DNA from: Aneurinibacillus sp. REN35
GTDB lineage: Bacteria; Bacillota; Bacilli; Aneurinibacillales; Aneurinibacillaceae
DNA: 64,000 nt
Assembly (NCBI RefSeq): GCF_041379945.2
Contig: NZ_JBFTXJ020000004.1
Coordinates: 186,001-250,000, forward strand
Direction: 5' to 3'
Under the pieces are notes generated by a model. It ran no database searches. It was not told the DNA's origin and saw only the letters and a list, made by a program, of their open reading frames with translations. Each line of letters opens with the position of its first letter. The stretch's first letter is position 1. Both the position numbers and the translations under genes were made by a program. Below are positions 35,047 through 43,088 of this stretch, in pieces.

Positions 35047-36573
35047 TTACTCAGTCAAAGCATGGGCAATCTTAATCTGATCCTTACCTTGATGCTTAGC
35101 ACGGTACATCGCGTCATCTACCCGCATAAGAAGTTCTTCCTTATCGTTGGCATGTTGAGGATACGAAGCAAGCCCAATGCTTGCCGTAATCTTGAATGGA
35201 AAGGCAAGAGAGTGAAAGGAGCGCTGAATGCGTTCGGCAATATGAAACGCATCCTCTAAGCGCGTACGCGGCAGGAGCAGGATCAACTCTTCTCCTCCAT
35301 AACGGGCCACAATATCATATGCTCGAACCTGGTTCTGAAGCATTAAAGCCACCGCTTCTAATACTTGATCCCCGGTAATATGCCCGTATGTATCATTGAT
35401 TTTTTTAAAATCATCAATATCAATCATGATAAGACATAATGGACTGTTGTAACGCACTGCTCGTGCATATTCTTCCGCATACCGCTCTGCGAAATATTGC
35501 CTCGTATGCAGTCCGGTTAACCCGTCAGTTATCGCCAGCGTCTTAATATGCTCATACTGCTGCACGTTCGTAATGATTGTGCCTAACTGCCGGGCAATTG
35601 CAATTAAAAATTGAAGCTGCATATCGGTAAAGCGCCGATAATCACTGTTATCAGCATAAATGATACCAAGAGGTTTATCCTTATACATAATAGGGACCGT
35701 GACTCCGCTATATAAGGCAAGCAAACGTGCAGCATCCCCACAACGCTCATCCTGCCTTGCATTCTGTACTACAACCGGCATCCCCGTTCGGAATGCCTCC
35801 TCATGTCTGCGATCACAGCCAGGAGTCGGCGGAAGAGTTAAGAAGGCCGCCCACTCCGCTTCGTTCTCTCCATTTATGTTTGCAAGCACAATCTTTTTCC
35901 CCTGTTCATCCACAAGACCAATCAAGACACGCGAACAAGCAAATGTCCCTGCAATCTCGTATTGTACAAGGTCAAGTACGTCATGAAGTCCTCTGTCTAC
36001 ATCGACTGCTCTCTCCATCATATCAAACAGAAACTGAAATTTACGACGCTGGTATTGTAAGTCCTGCTGTTGCTGCCAATTGCGCACTGCTATTCCAAGG
36101 CGAATAGCTACCCCTTCCAAAAACTCAAGCAGGTAAGAATCCAATTCGATTTCCTTTTGATGATATACATGTAAAATCCCCTGTCGCTCTCCCTTATAGC
36201 AGATGGGCAGCAGACAAACCATTCCATAATTCTGCAGCGGAAGAAAGGTGAAGTGAGTCTGCTCCCTTTTCGGATACAGCAACTGAAGCGCTCTCTCTTC
36301 TAGCGCTCGCTTCTCTGCCGTATGGGGGGCAAGTATATAGCAGTATCTGCTTTCTTCCCGGTCCGTATCCAGCCATACTTGCAGGTTTTGCTCCTCCTCT
36401 TCTATAAGGGAAACACAGATGCCTGCACCACATGCGCGTTCAATTACCTGACCAGCAAATGCAAGGGCGGCTTCAAGTTCTGTTGCCTCGGCTATATAAA
36501 TATTCATCTCATTCAATAGACGAAGCAGACGAATATGCCGTTCTGCCTGTTTCCGGGAAAACTTATTGCTCAC
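35047..36573 (-). CDS. GAF-GAF-GGDEF diguanylate cyclase
   Basis: Makes cyclic di-GMP from two GTP. The 508-residue soluble protein has two GAF sensor domains (about 22-165 and 182-337) and a C-terminal GGDEF domain (about 345-505). The catalytic signature is GGEEL (426-430), an active variant. The product-inhibition site RAYD sits exactly five residues before it (417-420), so it should be both active and feedback-inhibited. The second GAF has Cys253 in PTPGCDRRHEEAF, which may or may not sense ligand. Start is probably the GTG at 36573 after GAGGTGG. No EAL or PilZ partner is in the window. Confidence 0.92.
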   Translation of the reverse strand: MSNKFSRKQAERHIRLLRLLNEMNIYIAEATELEAALAFAGQVIERACGAGICVSLIEEEEQNLQVWLDTDREESRYCYILAPHTAEKRALEERALQLLYPKREQTHFTFLPLQNYGMVCLLPICYKGERQGILHVYHQKEIELDSYLLEFLEGVAIRLGIAVRNWQQQQDLQYQRRKFQFLFDMMERAVDVDRGLHDVLDLVQYEIAGTFACSRVLIGLVDEQGKKIVLANINGENEAEWAAFLTLPPTPGCDRRHEEAFRTGMPVVVQNARQDERCGDAARLLALYSGVTVPIMYKDKPLGIIYADNSDYRRFTDMQLQFLIAIARQLGTIITNVQQYEHIKTLAITDGLTGLHTRQYFAERYAEEYARAVRYNSPLCLIMIDIDDFKKINDTYGHITGDQVLEAVALMLQNQVRAYDIVARYGGEELILLLPRTRLEDAFHIAERIQRSFHSLAFPFKITASIGLASYPQHANDKEELLMRVDDAMYRAKHQGKDQIKIAHALTE

Positions 36574-36651
36574 CATAACCACCTCATACTAGCTTCATCC
36601 AGTCTTTTTCATTCTATTGTACACCGAATCCATCTATATGAAATGATAAAA

Positions 36652-36678
36652 AAAGCATACTCCTGACGAGTATGCTTT
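36652..36678 (-). terminator. Terminator of the CcoS-like gene
   Basis: Stem AAAGCATACTC/GAGTATGCTTT with a 5-base loop, followed by more T on the minus strand. It lies 5 bp past the CcoS-like stop codon. Confidence 0.85.
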
Positions 36679-36682
36679 CTTT

Positions 36683-36868
36683 TTATCTTTTGGCATCAAT
36701 CGGCACATCAACCGCAGACTCTTCTTCAAGCATACGGTATTTGACACCTTCTACGTCATCAAATTGTCCGCTTTCTTTAGCTGCATACCAGATAAGCAGT
36801 GCTGAACCGGAGAAACAAATCATAATCGTGATGAGCATCCATGTTCCAATGGATAATCCAAATAGCAT
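36683..36868 (-). CDS. CcoS/FixS-like small membrane protein
   Basis: A 61-residue protein with one N-terminal membrane helix (about 8-30) followed by YAAKESGQFDDVEGVKYRMLEEE. The SGQFDD-EG-K-R-L block is the hallmark of CcoS/FixS, a cbb3-type cytochrome oxidase assembly factor linked to copper handling. No cbb3 oxidase gene is in the window, and Bacillales usually lack that enzyme, so the role here is uncertain. Start ATG at 36868, with an AAAAGGGATG site. The call rests on one short motif plus topology. Confidence 0.72.
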   Translation of the reverse strand: MLFGLSIGTWMLITIMICFSGSALLIWYAAKESGQFDDVEGVKYRMLEEESAVDVPIDAKR

Positions 36869-37008
36869 TGATTCATCATCCCTTTTCTTGAAAGTAAAAT
36901 CCCCATACCCTACTAGACTTCCATTCTATCCCTTAGTTTAGCAATGTTTTAACACAGCGTGTGACCTATAAATTGCCAGGCTGTGAAAAATATGTGACAA
37001 CCTTAGTA

Positions 37009-37644
37009 TTACCGCAGCGTTTCTGCAATAAACGGATTATGCAGTTTCTCAAAACCAATGGTTGTATCCGGTCCATGCCCCGGATATACACGCGTTTCTT
37101 CCGGCAGCGGCATCAGCTTCTTCCGGATACTTGTAATAAGCTGTTCATAGTTGCCACCCGGCAGATCTGTGCGTCCGATTGAGTGAGCAAACAACGTATC
37201 GCCACTGAATAATTCTCCTTCAATAAAAAACGACACTCCACCCGGCGTATGTCCTGGCGTCTCAAGCACTTCAATACGCAGCCCGGCAAGCGAAAGCACA
37301 TCCCCCTCTTGTACTTCATGCTCTGCCTGCGCACTCGTCATCGCCCCGCCAATCATCGGCCAGCGTGAAGACCCATTCAGGTCGGGATTGGTCAGCCACT
37401 CTTGCTCGCTCGCATGAATATATACAGGTGCTCCGGTTTTTTTGCGAACCTGCTCCAATCCACCCATATGGTCAAAATGCGCATGCGTTAAGAGAATGCC
37501 TTGGATATGATAATCCGCCGCCTTATCCAGCAGCTCTCCTGGCTGTATGCCTGCATCAATAATAATCGCTTCGTTCGTTTGCTCATTGGCTACAATATAA
37601 CAATTCGTCTGTAATGGACCCAAAGGAAAAGAATGAATACGCAA
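37009..37644 (-). CDS. Metallo-beta-lactamase-fold hydrolase (YqgX/GloC-like glyoxalase II)
   Basis: A 211-residue hydrolase with the metal-binding motif THAHFDHMGG (near 53-62), further ligands in LETPGHTPGGV and GDTLFAHSIGR, and the final YPGHGPDTTIG. This set is typical of the short glyoxalase II/YqgX group, which hydrolyses thioesters such as lactoyl-bacillithiol or lactoyl-glutathione. The presence of bshC makes a bacillithiol substrate plausible. Start TTG at 37644, 7 bases after GGAGGG; a TTG three bases upstream is the alternative. Confidence 0.88.
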   Translation of the reverse strand: MRIHSFPLGPLQTNCYIVANEQTNEAIIIDAGIQPGELLDKAADYHIQGILLTHAHFDHMGGLEQVRKKTGAPVYIHASEQEWLTNPDLNGSSRWPMIGGAMTSAQAEHEVQEGDVLSLAGLRIEVLETPGHTPGGVSFFIEGELFSGDTLFAHSIGRTDLPGGNYEQLITSIRKKLMPLPEETRVYPGHGPDTTIGFEKLHNPFIAETLR

Positions 37645-37739
37645 CAATAAACCCTCCAAATCTTTTATCAAATTTCATATGGAACCTCTTTTTCTTCCAT
37701 CTCCTATTCTAGTCTACTCTTTATAAAAAGGAAAAGCGA

Positions 37740-37767
37740 AAGCTTCACCTACAGCGAGGCGAAGCTT
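37740..37767 (-). terminator. Terminator of phoH/ylaK
   Basis: Arms AAGCTTCACCT/AGGCGAAGCTT (one wobble) with a 6-base loop; the minus strand continues TTCGCTTTTCCTTTTT. Confidence 0.75.
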
Positions 37768-37780
37768 CATGTACCTTCCC

Positions 37781-39115
37781 TTATAATAAGTCGGCGGCCA
37801 GCTGCGCAAGTGAAGAACGTTCCCCCTTCTTAAGCGTAATATGGCCTGACATTTTTTCATTTTTGAACATTTCGACCACATAGGTTAACCCGTTGTTTAC
37901 CTCATCAAGATACGGATGGTCGATTTGCTGCGGATCGCCCATTAGAATAATTTTACTATTCTCACCGACCCGCGTTAAGATCGTCTTTACCTCGTGTTTC
38001 GTCAAGTTCTGCGCCTCATCAATAATAATGAATTGCTCAGGAATGCTGCGTCCGCGAATATAGGTCAATGCTTCGACTTGAATGCTTCCTAGCCCGGCCA
38101 GAATTTTATCCAAGTCCTTAGACTGCTTCGTATTAAATAAATATTCCAGATTATCATAAATTGGCTGCATCCACGGACGCAGCTTCTCTTCCTTCTCACC
38201 GGGCAGATACCCAATGTCTTTACCAAGCGGTACAATCGGACGCGCCACCAGCAACTTCTTATAAGCACGCTCATCCTCTGTCTGCATCAGCCCGGCCGCT
38301 AATGAGAGCAGTGTCTTCCCTGTCCCTGCCTTACCGGTCAGCGTAACAAGAGGAATGTCTTTGTTCAACAGAAGCTCCATCGCCATTTTTTGCTGCGCAT
38401 TGCGCGCTTTTACACCCCAGATGATCTCATCGCCGAATACGAGTGGAAGGAGTTGCTTTCCATCTCCACTAATGCGCCCAATCGCAGATGAAGATGAGCC
38501 CAGCTCGTCTTTTAGAATAAGAAACTCATTCGGCAAAAATGTATGGTGAGGCAGTACATGCGTCAAATCAAGAAATCCGGTGCCATAAAACTGTTGAATC
38601 GCGTTCACTGGAACCTGTATGGTTGTATAACCCTGGTAGAGGCTGGAGAACTCATGCACCACACGGTCAGACAAAAAATCCTCCACCGGAAGACCGAGCG
38701 CATCCGCCTTCACGCGCAACAGCGCATCCTTCGATACGAGAATCACGGCGCGCGGCGATTCTTTCTGCTGCTCTTCTGTATAAAGATTCATTGCGACAGC
38801 AAGAATCCGGTTATCGTTGGTCATATCATGGAATAGCTCGTGCATGCGGGAAAATGACCGATGATTCAATTCGACCCGCAGATGCCCGCCACTTTCAAGT
38901 TCAACCCCATTATGAAGATGTCCTTTCGCCCGCAGTCCATCAAGCAAGCGAGCCGTATGTCTGGCATTTCTGCCGATTTCATCCATTAAGCGTTTTTTTG
39001 AATCCACTTCTTCAAGCACAACAGCTGGCAGCACTATATCATTATCTTGAAATGAAAAAATCGCCAGCGGATCCTGTAGCAGTACATTCGTATCTAAGAC
39101 ATAGATTTTTTTCAA
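37781..39115 (-). CDS. PIN-PhoH family ATPase (YlaK-like)
   Basis: A 444-residue protein with an N-terminal PIN nuclease-like domain (IYVLDTNVLLQDPLA; further acidic sites in ILVSKDALLRVKADALG) and a C-terminal PhoH ATPase domain. The ATPase has Walker A GKAGTGKTLL (about 248-257), Walker B FIIIDEAQNLT and LMGDPQQIDHP. PhoH/PIN fusions act on RNA as helicase-nucleases. The TTG at 39115 lies after GGGAGG and starts LKKIYVLDTN; the 37-codon upstream extension is rejected. In B. subtilis ylaK lies between ylaJ and ylaL, as here. Confidence 0.92.
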   Translation of the reverse strand: MKKIYVLDTNVLLQDPLAIFSFQDNDIVLPAVVLEEVDSKKRLMDEIGRNARHTARLLDGLRAKGHLHNGVELESGGHLRVELNHRSFSRMHELFHDMTNDNRILAVAMNLYTEEQQKESPRAVILVSKDALLRVKADALGLPVEDFLSDRVVHEFSSLYQGYTTIQVPVNAIQQFYGTGFLDLTHVLPHHTFLPNEFLILKDELGSSSSAIGRISGDGKQLLPLVFGDEIIWGVKARNAQQKMAMELLLNKDIPLVTLTGKAGTGKTLLSLAAGLMQTEDERAYKKLLVARPIVPLGKDIGYLPGEKEEKLRPWMQPIYDNLEYLFNTKQSKDLDKILAGLGSIQVEALTYIRGRSIPEQFIIIDEAQNLTKHEVKTILTRVGENSKIILMGDPQQIDHPYLDEVNNGLTYVVEMFKNEKMSGHITLKKGERSSLAQLAADLL

Positions 39116-39309
39116 TGTCTCGCCTCCCGGGCAATATATATAGATGCTTATCCTACTAGCAAACGCCAGAATGCGATTGCCGAAAGCTTTCTGCTTATAA
39201 AAGAACAGATAAGAAATGTTCAGCAATATATTCGCTTTACTTTACTTTATGGTTTATGGAGGTTTGTTGTTAGTGTATGTTACAAAAAATATTCTAGAAG
39301 GAAAAATCA

Positions 39310-39340
39310 TGTATGCCTCCTTCCTTTTTGCGCCACACTA
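39310..39340 (+). promoter_or_regulatory. Possible sigma-G promoter for the YlaJ-like lipoprotein
   Basis: TGTATG at 39310-39315, an 18-base spacer and CACACTA at 39334-39340, near the sigma-G pattern TGMATA/CATACTA (6 of 7 at -10, 4 of 6 at -35). Fits forespore expression of YhcN/YlaJ proteins. Confidence 0.4.
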
Positions 39341-39382
39341 CGCATAAAGAACTGCAGTTAATGCCAGAAAGGATGGAACAAA

Positions 39383-39916
39383 ATGAAGAAGCGCTCTATA
39401 CTGCTGCTTGCTATTCTTATCGTCTCCGGATGCGGGCAGAACAATGCGGCCAAATCAGGTCAGCCAACTAATAAAACCGAAACCCAGCGAGTACAACAAA
39501 CCGCACCCGAACCTGGCAAGCCACAAAACCCAAAAGCAACGGCGGATCGACTGGCTTCTCTTGCCTCAGACATTCCTCGCGTTCAAGGAGCTACCGCTAT
39601 TGTCTTTGGGAAAGTTGCCATCGTAGGAATTAATGTTGATGCCAAGCTTGACCGCGCTCGCGTCGGCACGATTAAATACTCTGTTGCGGAAGCGCTGCGA
39701 GAAGACCCGCAGGGAGCTCGTGCTCTCGTTACCGCTGATCCTGATATTGTACAGCGTCTTCGGGAAATGAATGAAGACATTCGCCGCGGCCGACCCGTTT
39801 CTGGATTTGCAGAAGAATTAGCTGACATCGCAGGCCGACTGGTTCCGCAAGCACCACATCCAGAACCAAGACGCAATCAACCGCCTGCACAGACTCCTAC
39901 GAAGCAAGGCCAGTAA
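39383..39916 (+). CDS. YhcN/YlaJ family sporulation lipoprotein
   Basis: A 177-residue secreted lipoprotein: signal peptide MKKRSILLLAILIVSGC with the lipobox VSGC (Cys17 modified), a low-complexity Asn/Thr/Pro linker to about 50, then a YhcN/YlaJ domain (ATAIVFGKVAIVGINVDAKL, VKYSVAEALREDP-type helix, ARALVTADPDIVQRL). A proline-rich tail ends the protein. Homologues reach the spore membrane and affect germination. The ATG at 39383 follows AAAGGATGG. It is divergent from phoH/ylaK and convergent with the flavin-fold gene, as in the yla region of B. subtilis. Confidence 0.9.
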   Translation: MKKRSILLLAILIVSGCGQNNAAKSGQPTNKTETQRVQQTAPEPGKPQNPKATADRLASLASDIPRVQGATAIVFGKVAIVGINVDAKLDRARVGTIKYSVAEALREDPQGARALVTADPDIVQRLREMNEDIRRGRPVSGFAEELADIAGRLVPQAPHPEPRRNQPPAQTPTKQGQ

Positions 39917-39937
39917 AAACTTCATTCCAAAAAACAA

Positions 39938-39969
39938 AAAAATGCCTGGTCATCCGACTAGGCATTTTT
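39938..39969. terminator. Shared terminator of ylaJ-like (+) and flavin-fold (-) genes
   Basis: Stem AAAAATGCCT/AGGCATTTTT with a 12-base loop able to extend by GTC/GAC, T tracts on both strands, between convergent genes. Confidence 0.88.
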
Positions 39970-40413
39970 AAGCGCTTGCATTACTTGATTATCCAGCTTT
40001 TGCGCAGCACGCGCATCGTATGTTTTCTCATAATGCGGTTCAATTGCAATACGTGAGCCATAAAACATCACATCACGTACTTCTTCAATCATCATTTCAA
40101 TCAATGTTAATTTCAATGGTACATGCTCCATCCGCTCGGCTTTGATGTGCGCGTGTCCGCTAATGGAGTAAAAAGAGCCCGTCGCAAACACATTAAGCAC
40201 AACATGGCTGTTGTGCTGGATGTTCTCGACAATAACTGATTTGCTGTTTACAGCGAACATGATAGTAGAAACATTCGGTGCATACACCCAAGAGATCGCA
40301 CTGACATACGGCCCGCCTGATGCCTTGCTCACCGAAGACAGCATCGCAAACCTCTCATCTTGTAGTAGTGCCAGCAGCTCCTGGCTCAGAGATTGTGCTA
40401 CAACTTCTGCCAT
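39958..40413 (-). CDS. Pyridoxamine 5'-phosphate oxidase-fold (flavin-binding) protein, YlaL-like
   Basis: A 151-residue split-barrel protein. The family opening (LSQELLALLQDERFAMLSSV, then YVSAISWVYAPNVSTIMFAVN) is followed by the second-strand set VVLNVFATGSFYSISGHA. Such proteins bind FMN or F420 or act as general-stress-type flavin proteins; no catalytic assignment is possible. The ATG at 40413 follows AAGGAGG. Two promoters can be proposed: a sigma-A promoter at 40447-40476 flanked by inverted repeats, and a distal sigma-54 promoter at 40718-40735. The yla order (ylaJ, ylaK, ylaL) supports YlaL. Confidence 0.82.
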   Translation of the reverse strand: MAEVVAQSLSQELLALLQDERFAMLSSVSKASGGPYVSAISWVYAPNVSTIMFAVNSKSVIVENIQHNSHVVLNVFATGSFYSISGHAHIKAERMEHVPLKLTLIEMMIEEVRDVMFYGSRIAIEPHYEKTYDARAAQKLDNQVMQALKNA

Positions 40414-40433
40414 AAGCAAAACCTCCTTACATC

Positions 40434-40476
40434 TGAGGATATTCTTATTGTACAACGAATAAAAGCATATCCTCAA
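40434..40476 (-). promoter_or_regulatory. Proximal sigma-A promoter of the flavin-fold gene, bracketed by an inverted repeat
   Basis: On the minus strand TTGAGG (40476-40471), an 18-base spacer, then TACAAT (40452-40447). The 9-bp arms TGAGGATAT (40434-40442) and ATATCCTCA (40467-40475) overlap the -35 and the start region, so a looping repressor or dimeric operator is plausible. Confidence 0.55.
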
Positions 40477-40532
40477 CTACCAATATGCAAAACATGGAGA
40501 TGCAGCAGAACAAAGGAACGGATGGAATGGGA

Positions 40533-40689
40533 ATGAACTATCGCAAGAACAAAAAATAGCCGCTCATTTAGGTTGCTCTCCACTCTAGTGCAGGTTTTTC
40601 CTGCTTTATTTATCTTATATATATCTTTTTTTATGTTGTATGATTTCTCTTTATCCGGCCTCTCCCGCCGGAAGCTTGCGATAGTTCAT
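40533..40689. repeat. 157-bp element bounded by 15-bp perfect inverted repeats
   Basis: ATGAACTATCGCAAG at 40533-40547 is repeated inverted at 40675-40689 (CTTGCGATAGTTCAT). The 127 bp between contain a GCAGG-TTTTT-CCTGC hairpin and a CCGGC-GGGAGAG-GCCGG hairpin but no reading frame of note. It may be a MITE-like insertion, an invertible segment, or the closing stem of a structured RNA made from the sigma-54 promoter at 40718-40735. No flanking target-site duplication is evident. It fills most of the 441-bp gap between the flavin-fold gene and the sigma-54 activator. Confidence 0.6.
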
Positions 40690-40717
40690 CAGTTCATTCT
40701 CTCCGCTTATTTACTAA

Positions 40718-40735
40718 TGCAAGCTTCGTGCCAAG
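40718..40735 (-). promoter_or_regulatory. Consensus sigma-54 (-24/-12) promoter
   Basis: The minus strand reads CTTGGCACG-AAGC-TTGCA: GG at 40732-40731 and GC at 40720-40719, exactly the 12-base register of sigma-54 promoters, with every consensus base matched. Predicted start is near 40707. It is oriented toward the flavin-fold gene. Confidence 0.8.
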
Positions 40736-40778
40736 TTATTTAACAAGGAAAATTCTGATCGTTACTCTTTATCATATA

Positions 40779-40806
40779 AAAAAGCGATGCATTCGCATCG
40801 CTTTTT
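40779..40806 (-). terminator. Terminator of the sigma-54 activator gene
   Basis: A 12-bp stem AAAAAGCGATGC/GCATCGCTTTTT with a 4-base loop; the minus strand ends in a T tract. Part of the stem carries the same GATGC motif as the neighbouring array. Confidence 0.85.
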
Positions 40807-40851
40807 GCATCTAAAACGCATCATATACGCATCACGCATCAAACATGCATC
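40795..40851. promoter_or_regulatory. Tandem GCATC array, candidate enhancer for the sigma-54 promoter
   Basis: GCATC occurs at 40795, 40807, 40818, 40829, 40836 and 40847 (spacings 12, 11, 11, 7, 11), several as ACGCATC. Mostly helical-turn spacing places binding sites on one face of DNA. The array lies 63-119 bp upstream of the -24 GG of the sigma-54 promoter, the normal place for activator-binding sites, and adjoins the activator gene's stop codon. Confidence 0.65.
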
Positions 40852-40854
40852 GGT

Positions 40855-42996
40855 TTATTTTTTCTGCTCATACTTTTTTAGCCGGCGTACAACCGTGGAT
40901 TGGTGAATCCCAAGGATTTGTGCTACTTTGCGGGTGCTTTGATACTGCTCATACAGCCTAAGGAGCTGTTCTTCTTCCTGTGCTCGTGTAAGCGGCACAG
41001 AAGACTTCCTCTCTTCTATCGCAGCTACGCCATTACCTACATGATGCTGCATGTTTTCAGCCGGAAAAGCCACCGATGGAACCTGTCCACCCAGCATCGT
41101 CCTCGGCAGATGACGAACATCAATAACCGGATCTACCGTCGTCACAATCAAACGCTCGATGATGTTTTCTAGCTCACGCACATTTCCCGGCCAAGAATAT
41201 GTCTGCATCAGCTCCAACGCTTCGTAAGAAATACGCTTGCCTACCTGATGCTTTCCATTGAACTTTTCAAGGAAATAGCGAATCATCGGAAATAAGTCTT
41301 CCCTGCGTCTGCGCAGCGGCGGCACCTCAATCGGTACAACATTAATGCGATAATACAAGTCTTCTCGGAAAGTACCTGCCTGCACTCTGGCAAGGAGATT
41401 GGCATTTGTCGCAGCGACAAGGCGGAAATCAACGCTCCGCTCCTTTATATCTCCGATGCGGGTTACAAGCTTCTCCTGGAGCACCGTTAGCAGCTTTACC
41501 TGCAGGTCAAGCGGGAGTTCTCCTATCTCATCAAGAAATAACGTTCCCCCATCTGCAAGCTCGATCAAGCCCGGTTTTCCTTTCTGCTGCGCTCCTGTAA
41601 AAGCGCCCGGCGCATAACCAAACAGCTCGGATTCAAGCAAATTACCCGGAATGGCTCCACAGTTAATGGAGATAAACGGCCCCCGCGCCCGGTCACTTCG
41701 CTGATGAATCAGCTTGGCCAATACTCCTTTTCCAACCCCTGATTCCCCAAGAATCAGAATGGATGTATCAACCGGAGCAATACGCATACACATTTGCAAG
41801 ATATTGCGCATCTCTTCACTTTCTGCAATGACGCCTTCAATCTCCATCTGTTGAGCACGCAGCACTTCTAATTCTGAGTGATAACGCTCAGAGAGCTGCT
41901 TCGCTTCTTCAAGCTCCCCTTTCACCTGGTTGAGCTGGCTTAAGTCGCGGCAGTTCATAACAATATGAAGAATCTGTCCTGTTTCATCGTCTAAAATCGG
42001 CGTACCCGTCGACAGCAGTACACGTCCATTCACCACATGCTGAATGACGCTTACACGCTGTTTCTTCTCTAATACCAGCTTGCTGACAGCCTGAGAGATA
42101 ACACCCTTGCGCTCAAGCTCTTCTTCAAGCGTACCAATTGCCTCCTGTGCCGGCACACCTGTCATTCGGCTAAATGCTTGATTGAAATGCCGGATGACTC
42201 CGTTTCGATCCACCACAACAATTCCATCATGTGAAGACTCAATGATCGTATCAAGCTCTCGATTTAGCTTCTGGACAGCGGTTAACTCCTGCGAAATCCC
42301 TTCAAGTTCCGTAATATCCTGCATGACGCTTGCCATACCGATTTTTTTGCCTTCATCCGTTACGATCGGAGTATGGTTAATCAATAGCTTACGACCGCCA
42401 TAATCTAGCCGCACCATCCGCTTCTTCTCCAAAGAAAGCAAAAGTTCCAGTAAGGCATGATCAGAGATAAGTTCATCAATCGAGGTGCGAATGACATCGT
42501 TTGGCGAAATGCCAAGAAGACGTTCTGCGGCCTGATTAATAGACATGACATGCCCAGTCAGATCAATCGCTACAATGCCATGGTAGGTGGACTGCAGAAT
42601 GGCATCCAACTGCGAGATCGTTTTTCGCGTCTGATGCTCAAATGCACGCAAAATATCTGTCCGCGTTAAAATTCCAACAAGCGTTCCCGAGCGGTCGATA
42701 ACCGGAAGACGTCCCGCATCAAGCTCCTCATCCCAATCCTCGTAGATCTGCTGATCATCGTACAATGTCACAAGCCGAGTCTCCATTAGCGTACCTACAG
42801 CCGTCTCTTCTGGAAGATGGTTTTTTAACGCGCGGAATACGTGAGATTTCGTTACTAAGCCAATCAACTTATACGCTTCATCTACGACAGGCAATCCATC
42901 GATTCGATTGTCTAATAGAAGGGAAGCAGCGCGGCTAATGGCCTCCTCTTTATATAGAACAATCGGATTTGCAGTCATGTAGTCCCGTACTTTCAT
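40855..42996 (-). CDS. Sigma-54-dependent activator with CBS pair, two PAS domains, AAA+ and TyrR-type HTH
   Basis: A 713-residue enhancer-binding protein. Two CBS domains occupy residues 7-60 and 70-120 (nucleotide-sensing modules), PAS1 131-230, PAS2 245-350, and a coiled linker 355-390. The AAA+ domain has Walker A GESGVGKG (417-424), the sigma-54 contact loop GAFTGA (464-469) and Walker [10 protein letters not shown]. The C-terminal helix-turn-helix [22 protein letters not shown] is of the TyrR type. The ATG at 42996 follows AAGGAGC. CBS input suggests it reads an adenine nucleotide; the ligand is unknown. The adjacent array and sigma-54 promoter make a nearby target likely. Confidence 0.93.
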   Translation of the reverse strand: MKVRDYMTANPIVLYKEEAISRAASLLLDNRIDGLPVVDEAYKLIGLVTKSHVFRALKNHLPEETAVGTLMETRLVTLYDDQQIYEDWDEELDAGRLPVIDRSGTLVGILTRTDILRAFEHQTRKTISQLDAILQSTYHGIVAIDLTGHVMSINQAAERLLGISPNDVIRTSIDELISDHALLELLLSLEKKRMVRLDYGGRKLLINHTPIVTDEGKKIGMASVMQDITELEGISQELTAVQKLNRELDTIIESSHDGIVVVDRNGVIRHFNQAFSRMTGVPAQEAIGTLEEELERKGVISQAVSKLVLEKKQRVSVIQHVVNGRVLLSTGTPILDDETGQILHIVMNCRDLSQLNQVKGELEEAKQLSERYHSELEVLRAQQMEIEGVIAESEEMRNILQMCMRIAPVDTSILILGESGVGKGVLAKLIHQRSDRARGPFISINCGAIPGNLLESELFGYAPGAFTGAQQKGKPGLIELADGGTLFLDEIGELPLDLQVKLLTVLQEKLVTRIGDIKERSVDFRLVAATNANLLARVQAGTFREDLYYRINVVPIEVPPLRRRREDLFPMIRYFLEKFNGKHQVGKRISYEALELMQTYSWPGNVRELENIIERLIVTTVDPVIDVRHLPRTMLGGQVPSVAFPAENMQHHVGNGVAAIEERKSSVPLTRAQEEEQLLRLYEQYQSTRKVAQILGIHQSTVVRRLKKYEQKK

Positions 42997-43039
42997 CAAA
43001 ACGCTCCTTATTCGTCCATAGTTAAAGCCGATAAGAATA

Positions 43040-43071
43040 AAGGTACGGAGAAGCTGCGCCCTCCGTACCTT
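43040..43071 (-). terminator. Terminator of the ylaH-like operon
   Basis: Perfect 11-bp stem AAGGTACGGAG/CTCCGTACCTT with a 10-base loop, followed on the minus strand by TATTCTTAT. It separates the small-gene operon from the sigma-54 activator. Confidence 0.7.
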
Positions 43072-43088
43072 ACCTATCCCCATATCAC

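Noticed and set aside
40485-40559. 24-codon plus-strand frame starting MQNMEMQQN and ending MNYRKNKK
   Set aside because: No ribosome-binding site, no upstream promoter, and its 3' half is simply the left arm of the inverted repeat. Not reported as a gene.
40651-40689. 12-codon minus-strand frame MNYRKLPAGEAG just after the sigma-54 start
   Set aside because: Very short, only a weak GGAG at 11 bases, and created by the right arm of the inverted repeat. Could be a leader peptide but not supportable.
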